Shown: positions 35,922 through 44,056 of the stretch, piece after piece | Layout of the letters: the number at the start of each line of letters is the position of its first letter | How positions within the stretch are numbered: position 1 is the stretch's first letter | Source: an uncultured Lachnospiraceae bacterium | Lineage (GTDB): Bacteria; Bacillota; Clostridia; Lachnospirales; Lachnospiraceae | DNA length: 48,853 nucleotides | Direction of reading: 5' to 3' | Assembly: GCA_949740535.1 (NCBI GenBank) | Contig: CATJHO010000123.1 | Location: 1-48,853 of the forward strand | Notes under the pieces: generated by a model | Database searches by the model: none | What the model was told of the DNA's origin: nothing | What the model saw: the letters and a program-made list of their open reading frames with translations, nothing else | Translations under genes and position numbers: made by a program

Positions 35922-36589
35922 ACAATTTTGAAGAACTTTTGCGGGGGGACACAAGATGGAAGGAAGAGGAACAGGAGCTTTTGGTATATGGCGCCAGGCT
36001 GCCAAGAAGCTCCTCTGAAATTTCCAAAAACGATCCCAGACACTGGGTTATGAAATACTACGAGGGAAGTATCAGCCGGGAAGAACATAACCGGTATAAG
36101 AAGCACTGGGAAGAAAACACGTCCCGGAAACCGGAGGAAGAGAGCCCGATTCCGAAGGTGATAGAAATATACGATGCTGTCTTTTCAGTTATGGACAGCG
36201 GGTTGTCTTTCTGGCAGACGGATACAGAGCTGGACACAGAGGCGCTGTTGGATCTGTATCTGGGAGAAATAAAAACTTCTTCATACCGGGAAGCTCTGAC
36301 AAAGCTGTGTTTTATACAGTACTGCACCCGGAAAGACAGGCGCCTTCGGGGTATTGCCTTTGGGGCGTATGATGATCCCGGATGCAGCTGGGCGCGGGAA
36401 GCTGTCAGCCGGAAGCCGGAATACAGTCCCCTGTTTCTGTCCAGACTGCCGGGAGACGAGAATTATAATAAGGCTTATGGAATCCGGGACAAAGACCAGA
36501 CAGCAGTAAAGAAAAAGAAAAACATAATTGTGATAAACAAAGACGTGCTAAATAAAAAGCCATGGAGGAAAAAACCATATGAAACCTGA
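35918..36589 (+). CDS. Unrecognised 223-residue protein of the DUF262 operon
   Basis: I cannot assign a family. The protein is soluble, starts MNNFEELLRGDTRWKEEEQE and has a helical middle (EALLDLYLGEIKTSSYREAL). It ends with a strongly basic tail (AVKKKKNIIVINKDVLNKKP) that could bind nucleic acid. Its start overlaps the stop of DUF262 protein B and its 3' end overlaps the next gene by 11 bases, so it belongs to the same transcript. Confidence 0.7.
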   Translation: MNNFEELLRGDTRWKEEEQELLVYGARLPRSSSEISKNDPRHWVMKYYEGSISREEHNRYKKHWEENTSRKPEEESPIPKVIEIYDAVFSVMDSGLSFWQTDTELDTEALLDLYLGEIKTSSYREALTKLCFIQYCTRKDRRLRGIAFGAYDDPGCSWAREAVSRKPEYSPLFLSRLPGDENYNKAYGIRDKDQTAVKKKKNIIVINKDVLNKKPWRKKPYET

Positions 36590-37784
36590 AAAAAGCGCCA
36601 GGCTTAAGGAAAACAGGGAAAAAGTCCAGGCAGTTGTATCAAAGTATATCAACCCGGAAGCGGAAAGAAATACAGGCCAGTTAAAGTTCCTGACCGGTCT
36701 TCTGACCGGAAATCTGGCAGTTTCCATAGGTGTGAAGCTGAGAAAGGATAACCGCTTTCTGGATTATCTGCACAGCAGGATTTTGAAAAACAATCAGGAG
36801 ACTCTTGGATTTTTTGACGCTCAGAAGAATCTGGATGCCTTTATGAAGGATGTTTATCCGGATCTGGAAGAGATTTATCAGGGATTCACTCCGGAAGGTC
36901 CGGCGCCGTCCTATCTTCTCCTTAAGAAAGCGCAGTCTGTGATGGAAGCAGAGTGCCTCCGTTATCTTGAGATGCCGGGAACCACATTTGAGTCAGAGGA
37001 TCCGGATCCTATGGAGGAGCAGGCGAAAAAAGAAGCTTATGTAGAGTGGCTGTTCAGCATTGCTCTTTATGAGATCTTCCTGATTGAATACGGCGCGGGA
37101 ATACCAGAGGAACAGACGGGCGGCGATCCTGCGGATGAACAGAACATGGACCAGCTTTGTTCCGAAATTATCGAGTGCAGAGACAGGGAAAAAAAGAAAC
37201 AGCAGGCAAAGGCCCTCTGGGAACATGTGGACAGAGGCTGGCGGGAACTACAGAATCAGTATCTTTCCCTGTTTTATATCAACTGCTTTATCTGGCATGA
37301 GATAAATCTTTTCGGGATGCTGCGGCTGATTGCGATGATTGAATTTGTGAAAGTTGAGACAAGCCTGGGGACTGGAGGACTGGATCGGCGGAATAAAGAT
37401 AAGACGGCAGAAGCGGAGGCGGATACCTGGAGAAAACTGCTGGAAAAATACGGGAAATACAACCTGTTTACCATGACGGAAATAAATCCAAATCTGGTTA
37501 CGCTTGCCAGGAAATTCAGAAGCGTGTATCAGAAATATGAGATTACGCCCCGCGTGCGGCGGGAAGAGAAGCTTAAAGATTTTAAAGCGAAATATTATGA
37601 CGATATGTACGCTGTACATGCATATATTCATATGATCCGGAACCGGCAGGAGATGAAAGGTTCCCCTGGAATGACCCAAAGAAAGGCGGAAAAGGATTTC
37701 AGGGAGATCTGCGTGCCCTTTGCTTTTCCTGTTCTGGAGGCGGTGGATGAGTTTCTGGCATTAAAAGAAAAAGCGCAGAAATAA
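36579..37784 (+). CDS. Unrecognised 401-residue helical protein of the DUF262 operon
   Basis: No family is recognised. The sequence looks almost all helical, with a hydrophobic central stretch (LFYINCFIWHEINLFGMLRL and the following IAMIEF) that may be buried helices rather than membrane segments. A late segment AYIHMIRNRQEM resembles the R-N-x-x-x-H pattern of HEPN ribonucleases but lacks the histidine, so I do not call it. It is the last gene of the operon, overlapping its predecessor by 11 bases and followed by a new promoter. Confidence 0.7.
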   Translation: MKPEKSARLKENREKVQAVVSKYINPEAERNTGQLKFLTGLLTGNLAVSIGVKLRKDNRFLDYLHSRILKNNQETLGFFDAQKNLDAFMKDVYPDLEEIYQGFTPEGPAPSYLLLKKAQSVMEAECLRYLEMPGTTFESEDPDPMEEQAKKEAYVEWLFSIALYEIFLIEYGAGIPEEQTGGDPADEQNMDQLCSEIIECRDREKKKQQAKALWEHVDRGWRELQNQYLSLFYINCFIWHEINLFGMLRLIAMIEFVKVETSLGTGGLDRRNKDKTAEAEADTWRKLLEKYGKYNLFTMTEINPNLVTLARKFRSVYQKYEITPRVRREEKLKDFKAKYYDDMYAVHAYIHMIRNRQEMKGSPGMTQRKAEKDFREICVPFAFPVLEAVDEFLALKEKAQK

Positions 37785-37823
37785 AAAATGCCCGGTTACG
37801 GTGAAGGATACCCTCCCAAATTC

Positions 37824-37832
37824 TGCTAGAAT
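37824..37832 (+). promoter_or_regulatory. Extended -10 promoter of the second accessory operon
   Basis: TGCTAGAAT (37824-37832) matches an extended -10; no good -35 is found at 17 bases. It would start a separate transcript for 37879-40911. Confidence 0.4.
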
Positions 37833-37878
37833 AAACGTATAGAATAACGCAGAAGCGGGAAAGGAGGGCAATGGAAGA

Positions 37879-38877
37879 GTGGATTATGCAAGGAAGTTTC
37901 TAAACTATCAGAAGCGCGAGATGAAAAAGATGTGGAAGCTGGCAGACAGCTGCGGCGTGAAGTTTCCGAACGGAGTACAAAATACGCAGCATGTTGCGAA
38001 TACCCGCAGACCGCTGATCCTGTTTCGCGGGAAGCCTGTCACGGCAGAGCAGACCATGCAGGTGATAACCGGAGAGGAACCTTTGTTTGGAGAAGGTTCA
38101 AAGGAAGCATGCTGGTGGGATCCCAGAGAGGACAGAGGAGTGCTTAAGAATATTTTCTACCGACAGGGATACAACTGGCTTTCCACATGGCTGTATTCGG
38201 ACGGGACCATCGGCGGAGATTTGATCTGCCTGGAGAAGTATCCGGAGCTCCATGAGATACTGCCGGATTATATTCATCTGGCGGGCCGGTATCCTTTTCT
38301 GGATATGACGGTATCTTTTACGACATGGGATGAGAACTGCTGTTTTGCGTGTCTGGAAAACTCATTGTGTAAAGGTGATGAAGAGGACTGGAAATGCAGG
38401 GACTGTGAGCCCTATATGGATAAGATTGCTCTGTATGACTGTTTATTAAACGAACATCAGTGGAATAAAAATCCAGATTTTGAAGAGTTGTATTACCGGT
38501 CCTGGCGATGGGCTCATATAAGGAGTGATGTGGCGGATTTTGTTGAGATAACCATCTGGATCCATAACGGAGAGACAGAAGTTTTGTTTGGAGAAGAGGC
38601 TGCCCGCAGATTCCGGGAATATGACAGCAGATACTGCGCGCCGGAATATGCATTTATGTTTTCAGCGGAGCTTTATGACTATGATTCAAACTGCATCTGC
38701 AGCAAAGCCTTTGTGGAGGACTGTTTTGCTTATGCCGGGAAACCCAGAAGTCTCTGTGACGCGTATGTAGAGCGCGGTTTTATTTCACCTTTTAACGAAA
38801 AGGCAGTTGTTGTTACAAAAGAATGGGTGACTGGTCAGTACAACCGCTTTATTGGAAATGGAGCATCCTGTAAATAA
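37879..38877 (+). CDS. Unrecognised 332-residue protein with a cysteine cluster
   Basis: The only good start in this frame is GTG 37879, 11 bases after AGGAGG. An ATG at 37871 sits closer to that site but opens a 10-codon ORF (MEEWIMQGSF, ending 37903) in another frame. The protein is Trp-, Tyr- and Cys-rich. Six cysteines cluster at residues 154, 155, 158, 164, 173 and 176 (NCCFACLENSLC, then CRDC), consistent with a zinc site. No known domain is recognised and there is no signal peptide. It leads a four-gene unit ending with a metallophosphoesterase. Confidence 0.65.
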   Translation: MDYARKFLNYQKREMKKMWKLADSCGVKFPNGVQNTQHVANTRRPLILFRGKPVTAEQTMQVITGEEPLFGEGSKEACWWDPREDRGVLKNIFYRQGYNWLSTWLYSDGTIGGDLICLEKYPELHEILPDYIHLAGRYPFLDMTVSFTTWDENCCFACLENSLCKGDEEDWKCRDCEPYMDKIALYDCLLNEHQWNKNPDFEELYYRSWRWAHIRSDVADFVEITIWIHNGETEVLFGEEAARRFREYDSRYCAPEYAFMFSAELYDYDSNCICSKAFVEDCFAYAGKPRSLCDAYVERGFISPFNEKAVVVTKEWVTGQYNRFIGNGASCK

Positions 38878-38901
38878 GGTAAGGTGGGAAGGGAGAAAAA
38901 T

Positions 38902-39624
38902 ATGTTTCGGTTAAGAAACTGGCATTTGGAACTGCTGGCAAAAGGGCCGGTGGGCTTTGGCGAATGTTACAATAACCCAAAGTTTTCCAATGGATTCCGG
39001 ATTCATACATCTACCGTTATGAAGATAGAAGCAGATCCGGAAAAGAAGTCTCTGAAGCTCTTTACCTATTCCGGCAGCTGCTATGAGGCGGATCTGGCAG
39101 ACATAAGTGAATATGGAGCAGAGCATACCAGAGAAGTGTTTCGAGATAAGAGTGTTCCTTTTAAAATAGAAGAATGCTTTGCGCTCAGGAAACAGCGCAG
39201 AGAAGAAAAAGAGAAGCAGTTACTGGAAGTGCTTCATCCTGGCTGGCTGCACGTAGAGATGGCAGGCAGTTACACTCTTTGCGGCGCCTGGTTTATGGAA
39301 AGGGAGGAGGAGCTGATTCCCATTCCCGTCAGCCAGCATGTTTCTCTGTTTTCAACGGACAGTTTTCTGGTAACAGACTGGATGACAGGGCTCTGTGACT
39401 GGCGGATCTTTTCAGAGGATGCGGCAGTGATACCCTATCACTGGTCAGACGGTCTGGAAGCAGTATGTTTGGAAAATCGGGGAGACAGCTTTGTGTTTCG
39501 GGGGACGGACCGGGATATTGTGTGTGAGGGAGGCCGGACGACCCTTATAAAAAGCGGAGATTACACGGGAGAGGGCCTGATTTCTCCGGACGTGGTCAGT
39601 GGAAAAAGTGTTTTGAAACTGTGA
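38902..39624 (+). CDS. Unrecognised 240-residue protein
   Basis: ATG 38902 (MFRLRNWHLELLAKGPVG) is chosen because GGGAG lies 6 bases upstream; a GTG at 38884 in the same frame is less likely. The protein seems rich in beta strands, with a helical basic stretch at about 90-110 (ALRKQRREEKEKQLLEVL). No domain is recognised. It is 24 bases after the cysteine-cluster gene and is probably in the same operon. Confidence 0.65.
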   Translation: MFRLRNWHLELLAKGPVGFGECYNNPKFSNGFRIHTSTVMKIEADPEKKSLKLFTYSGSCYEADLADISEYGAEHTREVFRDKSVPFKIEECFALRKQRREEKEKQLLEVLHPGWLHVEMAGSYTLCGAWFMEREEELIPIPVSQHVSLFSTDSFLVTDWMTGLCDWRIFSEDAAVIPYHWSDGLEAVCLENRGDSFVFRGTDRDIVCEGGRTTLIKSGDYTGEGLISPDVVSGKSVLKL

Positions 39625-39675
39625 CAGGACAGTTTGTTTCAATAGTTGTGAAAAATGGAAAGGAGCAGGAAACAA

Positions 39676-40281
39676 ATGTATATCAAATTTAAACATATAA
39701 GAGGATGGATTTCCGGGCTGGGCAGAGTATCAATCTGTATGAAGGAGTCAACGAATTACTATAATTACAGATTTATGGAGCAGGTGCCGCATTCCTTTGA
39801 CGAGTGTTTTGTATATGGAGTGAGGCTCATTGAGAGTGATTTTGATAAAGAGCTGGATCCGAAGCTGGGAACAGAGGAAGGGCCTTTTTCAGAGGCACGT
39901 GTGGGAACAAAGAGTTACACCTTTGAGCATTGTCTGGAAATCCGGCTTTCGCTGACGCCTCATGTTAAGATAGAGGAGGATGCGCAGACGGAGGAGAAAC
40001 AGACTTCTTTGATTATTTATCACAGAACCTTTACGCAGAAATATTTAGATTTAGACAAGGAATTTGTAAACTGCCGCTATGCTGTGCGGTTAGCTGAGGG
40101 CGAAAATGGCTATCTGCTGGCGGTGAGTCCGTCGCCGGAATCAGATGAAGAGCTGCAGGCATATGTAAAAACTCTGCCATTTGTCTATGGTCTTAGAGGG
40201 AAGTATGAAGGAACGCCTGGAGAGGCTGAAAACGTAACAGCTTTAACCGATGAAGAACTTAATGAGCTTTTTAACTGGTGA
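39676..40281 (+). CDS. Unrecognised 201-residue protein
   Basis: ATG 39676 (MYIKFKHIRGWISGLGR) is preceded by AGGAG and AGGA at good spacing; an in-frame ATG at 39655 has no ribosome binding site. The protein looks beta-rich and acidic (ESDEELQAYV, LTDEELNELFNW at the end). No family is recognised. It ends 6 bases before the phosphoesterase, indicating co-expression. Confidence 0.65.
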   Translation: MYIKFKHIRGWISGLGRVSICMKESTNYYNYRFMEQVPHSFDECFVYGVRLIESDFDKELDPKLGTEEGPFSEARVGTKSYTFEHCLEIRLSLTPHVKIEEDAQTEEKQTSLIIYHRTFTQKYLDLDKEFVNCRYAVRLAEGENGYLLAVSPSPESDEELQAYVKTLPFVYGLRGKYEGTPGEAENVTALTDEELNELFNW

Positions 40282-40287
40282 GAAAAG

Positions 40288-40911
40288 ATGATCTATTATA
40301 CGGCAGATCTGCACCTTGGCCACGCCAATGTGATTTCGTTTGACAAAAGACCCTTCAAGTCCATAGAAGAAATGGACAGAACCCTGATTGCGAACTGGAA
40401 CAGCAGGGTAACAGATGAAGATCAGGTTTATATAGCGGGAGATTTGATCTATAAGAGTAAAAAACCGCCAGAATGGTATTTAAAGCAGCTGCGGGGAATC
40501 AAATATCTGGTGATTGGAAATCATGAGAAGACGATCCTTGAGAGCGAGAAGGCCTGCGGCTGTTTTGCGGCTATAGACAAAATGATGCACATTTCAGACG
40601 GGCAGAAGCAGATCTGCATGTGTCATTTCCCGATTGTGGAGTGGAATGGGTACTTTCGGCGGCATTATCACATTTACGGCCATATCCACAATGCCAGAAA
40701 CCGGGCCTATGAAGTGATGAAGGAAGAACCAAGGGCCCTGAACGCAGGATGTATGCTCAATCGGTATATGCCGGTGACGTTTGAAGAGCTGGTTGTGAAT
40801 AACCGGCTGTTTCAGGAAAAAGCTATATCGGATGAAGAGGAACCGGCGCCCCGGAATGCCTGCCATGCCAATATTGCTGAATATCAGCCTTCACTTTCAT
40901 ATGAGGAGTAA
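40288..40911 (+). CDS. Calcineurin-like metallophosphoesterase
   Basis: The 207-residue protein shows the complete metallophosphoesterase motif set: DLHLGH (Asp7, His9), AGDLIY (Asp52), GNHE (77-80), CHFPI (His113) and GHIH (131-134). These bind two metal ions and hydrolyse phosphate esters or phosphodiesters. Residues 160-207 form a tail with little similarity to the core. The substrate is unknown. As the only recognisable enzyme of the four-gene unit it presumably provides its catalytic activity. A strong terminator follows. Confidence 0.9.
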   Translation: MIYYTADLHLGHANVISFDKRPFKSIEEMDRTLIANWNSRVTDEDQVYIAGDLIYKSKKPPEWYLKQLRGIKYLVIGNHEKTILESEKACGCFAAIDKMMHISDGQKQICMCHFPIVEWNGYFRRHYHIYGHIHNARNRAYEVMKEEPRALNAGCMLNRYMPVTFEELVVNNRLFQEKAISDEEEPAPRNACHANIAEYQPSLSYEE

Positions 40912-40939
40912 ATAAAAGAGTTTGGAATATAAAACAGTT

Positions 40940-40979
40940 AAGACCGCAGATGGGTTTCACGGATCGGCGGTCTTTTTTT
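40940..40979 (+). terminator. Intrinsic terminator after the phosphoesterase gene
   Basis: AAGACCGC (40940-40947) pairs with GCGGTCTT (40967-40974), followed by a run of T to 40979. It closes the second accessory operon. Confidence 0.85.
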
Positions 40980-41034
40980 ATACAAAAGGACAGAGAAGAA
41001 ATTGGTTTCTATAGATGTTCAGGTTTTAATTTCC

Positions 41035-41063
41035 TTGCAACCCTGTCCCAGATCATCTATAAT
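41035..41063 (+). promoter_or_regulatory. Sigma-A promoter of the rluF-like gene
   Basis: TTGCAA (41035-41040) and a perfect TATAAT (41058-41063) are exactly 17 bases apart, leaving a leader of about 170 bases that includes two repeat copies. Confidence 0.75.
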
Positions 41064-41080
41064 GAAATTCACATTAGACA

Positions 41081-41111
41081 GCATCTCTTACACGGGTGTG
41101 GAACTGGAATA
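41081..41111 (+). repeat. Leader repeat, short copy
   Basis: GCATCTCTTACACGGG followed directly by TGTGGAACTGGAATA matches the two halves of the copy at 44901-44945 with one change in each half. The middle part of that copy is absent here. Confidence 0.6.
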
Positions 41112-41155
41112 AAAAACAGCAGGCTCAGACAACGCCCCAGAAGGATTTACGGACG

Positions 41156-41227
41156 GCAATTAACGGCCGGAAATTCTTCTTTACAAGGGGCGGTGACAGA
41201 GCCTGCGGAACTGGAATTAAGAAAGGA
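41156..41227 (+). repeat. Leader repeat, long copy ahead of rluF
   Basis: It shares AACGGCCGGAAAT, GCGGAACTGGAAT and a closing GAAAGGA ribosome binding site with 44881-44953, at nearly equal spacing. The middle is diverged. It ends 10 bases before the rluF start codon. Confidence 0.6.
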
Positions 41228-41237
41228 ATCATCTCAT

Positions 41238-41975
41238 ATGGAAGAAATCCGTTTAAATAAATTCTTAAGCGAAGCCGGTGTATGTTCCCGCCGGGAAGCG
41301 GACAGAATGATTGAAGAAGGCCGCGTGACGGTAGACGGCCGCAGAGCCGAGACCGGCATGCGGGTGCGCCCGGATCAGGAGATTAAGGTGGGGAAGCGGG
41401 TCATTGAATTCCAGGAAGAGGAAGTGCTTCTGGCCGTGTACAAACCTCCCGGCATTATCTGCACCACCGATCCGCGGGAAAAGCGCAATATAGTAGATTA
41501 TGTGGGGTACCCGGTCCGCATTTATCCCATTGGACGGCTGGATAAGGATTCGGAAGGACTGATCCTTATGACCAATATGGGGGAACTGGTAAACAAGATG
41601 ATGCGGGCTGCCAATTACCATGAAAAAGAGTACTTGGTCACAGTCCACAAGCCGGTGACAGATGCATTCCTGGAGCGGATGGCAAAAGGCGTGCGGATCC
41701 GCAAGGAGGAAAAGGGCGAAGTCCTTCTGGACGCCATGACCCGGCCCTGCCAGGTGGAGAAGCTGGGAAAGTGCAGCTTCCGCATTATTCTGACACAGGG
41801 CCTGAACCGGCAGATCCGCCGGATGTGCGAGGCATTGGGGTATAAAGTAACGCATTTAAAGCGGGTGCGGGTTCTGAATATTGAGCTGAAGGGAATGCGT
41901 CCGGGTACCTGGCGGAAGGTGACGGAGAAAGAAATGGAAGAGCTTCTGGCCCTTCTTCGGGGATCGGCGGGCTGA
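41238..41975 (+). CDS. rRNA pseudouridine synthase, RluB/RluE/RluF family
   Basis: ATG 41238 gives 245 residues: an S4 RNA-binding domain first (RLNKFLSEAGVCSRREADRM), then the RsuA-type catalytic domain with IGRLDKDSEGLILMTN holding the catalytic aspartate and GLNRQIRRMCEALGY. These enzymes isomerise uridines in 23S or 16S rRNA; the pattern NRQIRRMCEALGYKV resembles RluF. AAGGA lies 10 bases upstream. The open frame extends upstream to 40950 but crosses the promoter and repeats and is unlikely to be translated. Confidence 0.88.
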   Translation: MEEIRLNKFLSEAGVCSRREADRMIEEGRVTVDGRRAETGMRVRPDQEIKVGKRVIEFQEEEVLLAVYKPPGIICTTDPREKRNIVDYVGYPVRIYPIGRLDKDSEGLILMTNMGELVNKMMRAANYHEKEYLVTVHKPVTDAFLERMAKGVRIRKEEKGEVLLDAMTRPCQVEKLGKCSFRIILTQGLNRQIRRMCEALGYKVTHLKRVRVLNIELKGMRPGTWRKVTEKEMEELLALLRGSAG

Positions 41976-42106
41976 GGGCAGGCAGATAGAGCAGCCGCCA
42001 TGAGAAAAAGAACCGGACAGCGGATGCTTTGGCCCTATGAATCGTCAGCCGCAGGGGCGAAAAGACAGGGAAGTATCAGAGATCAGGAAAGGGAATACAG
42101 GGTGCA

Positions 42107-44056
42107 ATGGAAGAAAAGAAGGCGAGAATGAGAGAGCTGACAGAGCTCCTTGATCGGGCAGGCCGGGCCTACTATCAGGAGGCGCGGGAAATTATGAGCA
42201 ATTATGAGTATGACCGGCTTTATGATGAACTGCTAAAGCTGGAGAAAGAGACGGGAACCATCCTGTCGGGAAGCCCGACGGTCCGGGTGGGCTATGAAGT
42301 CTTAAGCGAACTGCCTAAAGAGCGTCACGAGAGCCCCATGCTTTCTCTGGACAAAACGAAGGAGGCAGAGGAGCTGAAAGAGTGGGTGGGAGATCACCGC
42401 AGCCTTTTGTCCTGGAAGCTGGACGGACTGACCATTGTGCTGACCTATCGGGAGGGAGCGCTTTTTAAGGCGGTTACCAGAGGCAACGGCGAAGTGGGGG
42501 AAGTGATTACCAGCAATGCCAGAGTGTTTCGGAACATTCCGCTGCGGATACCCTATCAGGGGGAGCTGGTGCTGCGGGGAGAGGCCGTGATCGGTTACCG
42601 GGAGTTTGAGCGGATCAATGCAGAGATTGAGGGGGCAGAAAGTAAATACAAGAATCCCAGGAATCTCTGCAGCGGTTCTGTCCGCCAGCTGAACAATGAG
42701 ATCACAGCAAAGCGTCAGGTGAATTTCTTTGCCTTTTCCCTGGTGTCTGCAGAGGGCGTAGATTTTGAGAATTCTCATGAAAAGGAATTCCTGTGGCTTA
42801 AGAGCCAGGGATTTGAGGTGGTGGAGTACCGGGTAGTTACAGCAGAGAATCTCAGTGAGACTATCCGATGGTTTGCACAGCAGATTGAAGAAAATGACTT
42901 CCCCTCAGACGGTCTGGTCGTGATCTATGATGATATTTCTTATGGAAGGTCTCTGGGACGGACAGCGAAATTTCCCAGGGATTCTATGGCCTTTAAATGG
43001 GCTGATGAGATTCAAAAGACCCGTCTGCGGGAAATTGAGTGGAGCCCTTCCCGGACCGGACTCATCAATCCGGTGGCCATTTTTGAGCCGGTGGAGCTGG
43101 AGGGAACCACCGTGAGCCGGGCCAGCGTCCACAATATCAGCATTCTTAGGGGGTTAGAGCTTGGAATCGGCGATACCATCGAGGTCTACAAGGCCAATAT
43201 GATTATTCCGCAGATAGCAGAGAATCTGACGAGAAGCAGCAGCGTGGAGATTCCAGAGGTCTGTCCTGTCTGTGGAGGGGCCACAGAGATCCGCAAGGTA
43301 AACGATGCAGAATCCCTGTACTGTACAAATCCGGAATGCCAGGCCAAGAAGATCAAATCCTTTACCCTGCTGGTAAGCCGGGATGCTCTGAATATTGAGG
43401 GACTTTCTGAGGCTACGCTGGAGAAGTTCATCGGAAAGGGGTTTATCCACGAGCCGGCGGATCTTTTCCGCCTGGAACGCCATCGGGAGGAGCTGGTGGA
43501 ATTGGATGGCTTCGGGGAAAAGTCCTATGAAAACCTGATCGAAAATGTGGAAAAGGCACGCAAAACCACCCTTGCCAGAGTGATCTACAGTCTGGGGATT
43601 CCGGGTATCGGTCTTGCAGGGGCGAAGCTGATCTGCCGGAATTTTCAGAATCAGGTGGAAGCTATGCTGGCGGCAGATGTGGAGGAGCTGGCATCCATTG
43701 ACCGGGTGGGAGAGGTGCTTGCAGGGAACTTTGTGAAGCATTTTCGGGATGAGGAGAAAAAAGAGTGTTTCTATCATCTGCTTTCTGAGCTGTCGCTTGA
43801 GCAGGAGCAGGTGGAAGGGCAGGAGCAGGATCTGACAGGGAAGGTCTTTGTAATCACCGGAAGCCTGGCACATTTTTCCAACCGCAGCGCGCTGAAAGAG
43901 CTGATTGAATCAAGGGGAGGAAAGGTTACAGGCAGCGTAACGGGAAAAACAGATTATCTCATCAACAACGATACCGCCTCAGGTTCGTCCAAGAATAAAA
44001 AGGCGAAGGAACTGGGCGTTGCGATCATTTCAGAAGAGGAGTTTTTGAAATTATGA
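42107..44056 (+). CDS. ligA: NAD-dependent DNA ligase, divergent LigA
   Basis: The 649-residue protein has the full LigA architecture: domain Ia (NYEYDRLYDELLKLE), adenylation motif with Lys104 in SWKLDGLT, OB fold (VELEGTTVSRASVHN), a four-cysteine zinc finger (CPVC...CTNPEC), helix-hairpin-helix repeats and a BRCT domain (KVFVITGSLAHFSNRSAL). It departs from the usual sequence: RGNG instead of RGDG, and DGLVVIYDD (268-276) where typical ligases have DGVVIK, so Ile273 replaces the motif IV lysine. Motif V AFKW is kept. It could be a clade variant or a second ligase. It overlaps the next gene by 4 bases. Confidence 0.88.
   Translation: MEEKKARMRELTELLDRAGRAYYQEAREIMSNYEYDRLYDELLKLEKETGTILSGSPTVRVGYEVLSELPKERHESPMLSLDKTKEAEELKEWVGDHRSLLSWKLDGLTIVLTYREGALFKAVTRGNGEVGEVITSNARVFRNIPLRIPYQGELVLRGEAVIGYREFERINAEIEGAESKYKNPRNLCSGSVRQLNNEITAKRQVNFFAFSLVSAEGVDFENSHEKEFLWLKSQGFEVVEYRVVTAENLSETIRWFAQQIEENDFPSDGLVVIYDDISYGRSLGRTAKFPRDSMAFKWADEIQKTRLREIEWSPSRTGLINPVAIFEPVELEGTTVSRASVHNISILRGLELGIGDTIEVYKANMIIPQIAENLTRSSSVEIPEVCPVCGGATEIRKVNDAESLYCTNPECQAKKIKSFTLLVSRDALNIEGLSEATLEKFIGKGFIHEPADLFRLERHREELVELDGFGEKSYENLIENVEKARKTTLARVIYSLGIPGIGLAGAKLICRNFQNQVEAMLAADVEELASIDRVGEVLAGNFVKHFRDEEKKECFYHLLSELSLEQEQVEGQEQDLTGKVFVITGSLAHFSNRSALKELIESRGGKVTGSVTGKTDYLINNDTASGSSKNKKAKELGVAIISEEEFLKL

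Noticed and set aside
37620-37665. HEPN-like RNRQEM segment in the last protein of the DUF262 operon
   Set aside because: The HEPN ribonuclease motif needs a histidine after R-N-x-x-x; here it is methionine, and no other HEPN feature is clear.
30827-40911. Prophage or integrative element covering the two unknown operons
   Set aside because: No integrase, structural phage gene, attachment repeats or tRNA lies at either edge.
40950-41237. N-terminal extension of the rluF-like gene
   Set aside because: It crosses a strong promoter and repeat copies, and the S4 domain begins at ATG 41238 with its own ribosome binding site.
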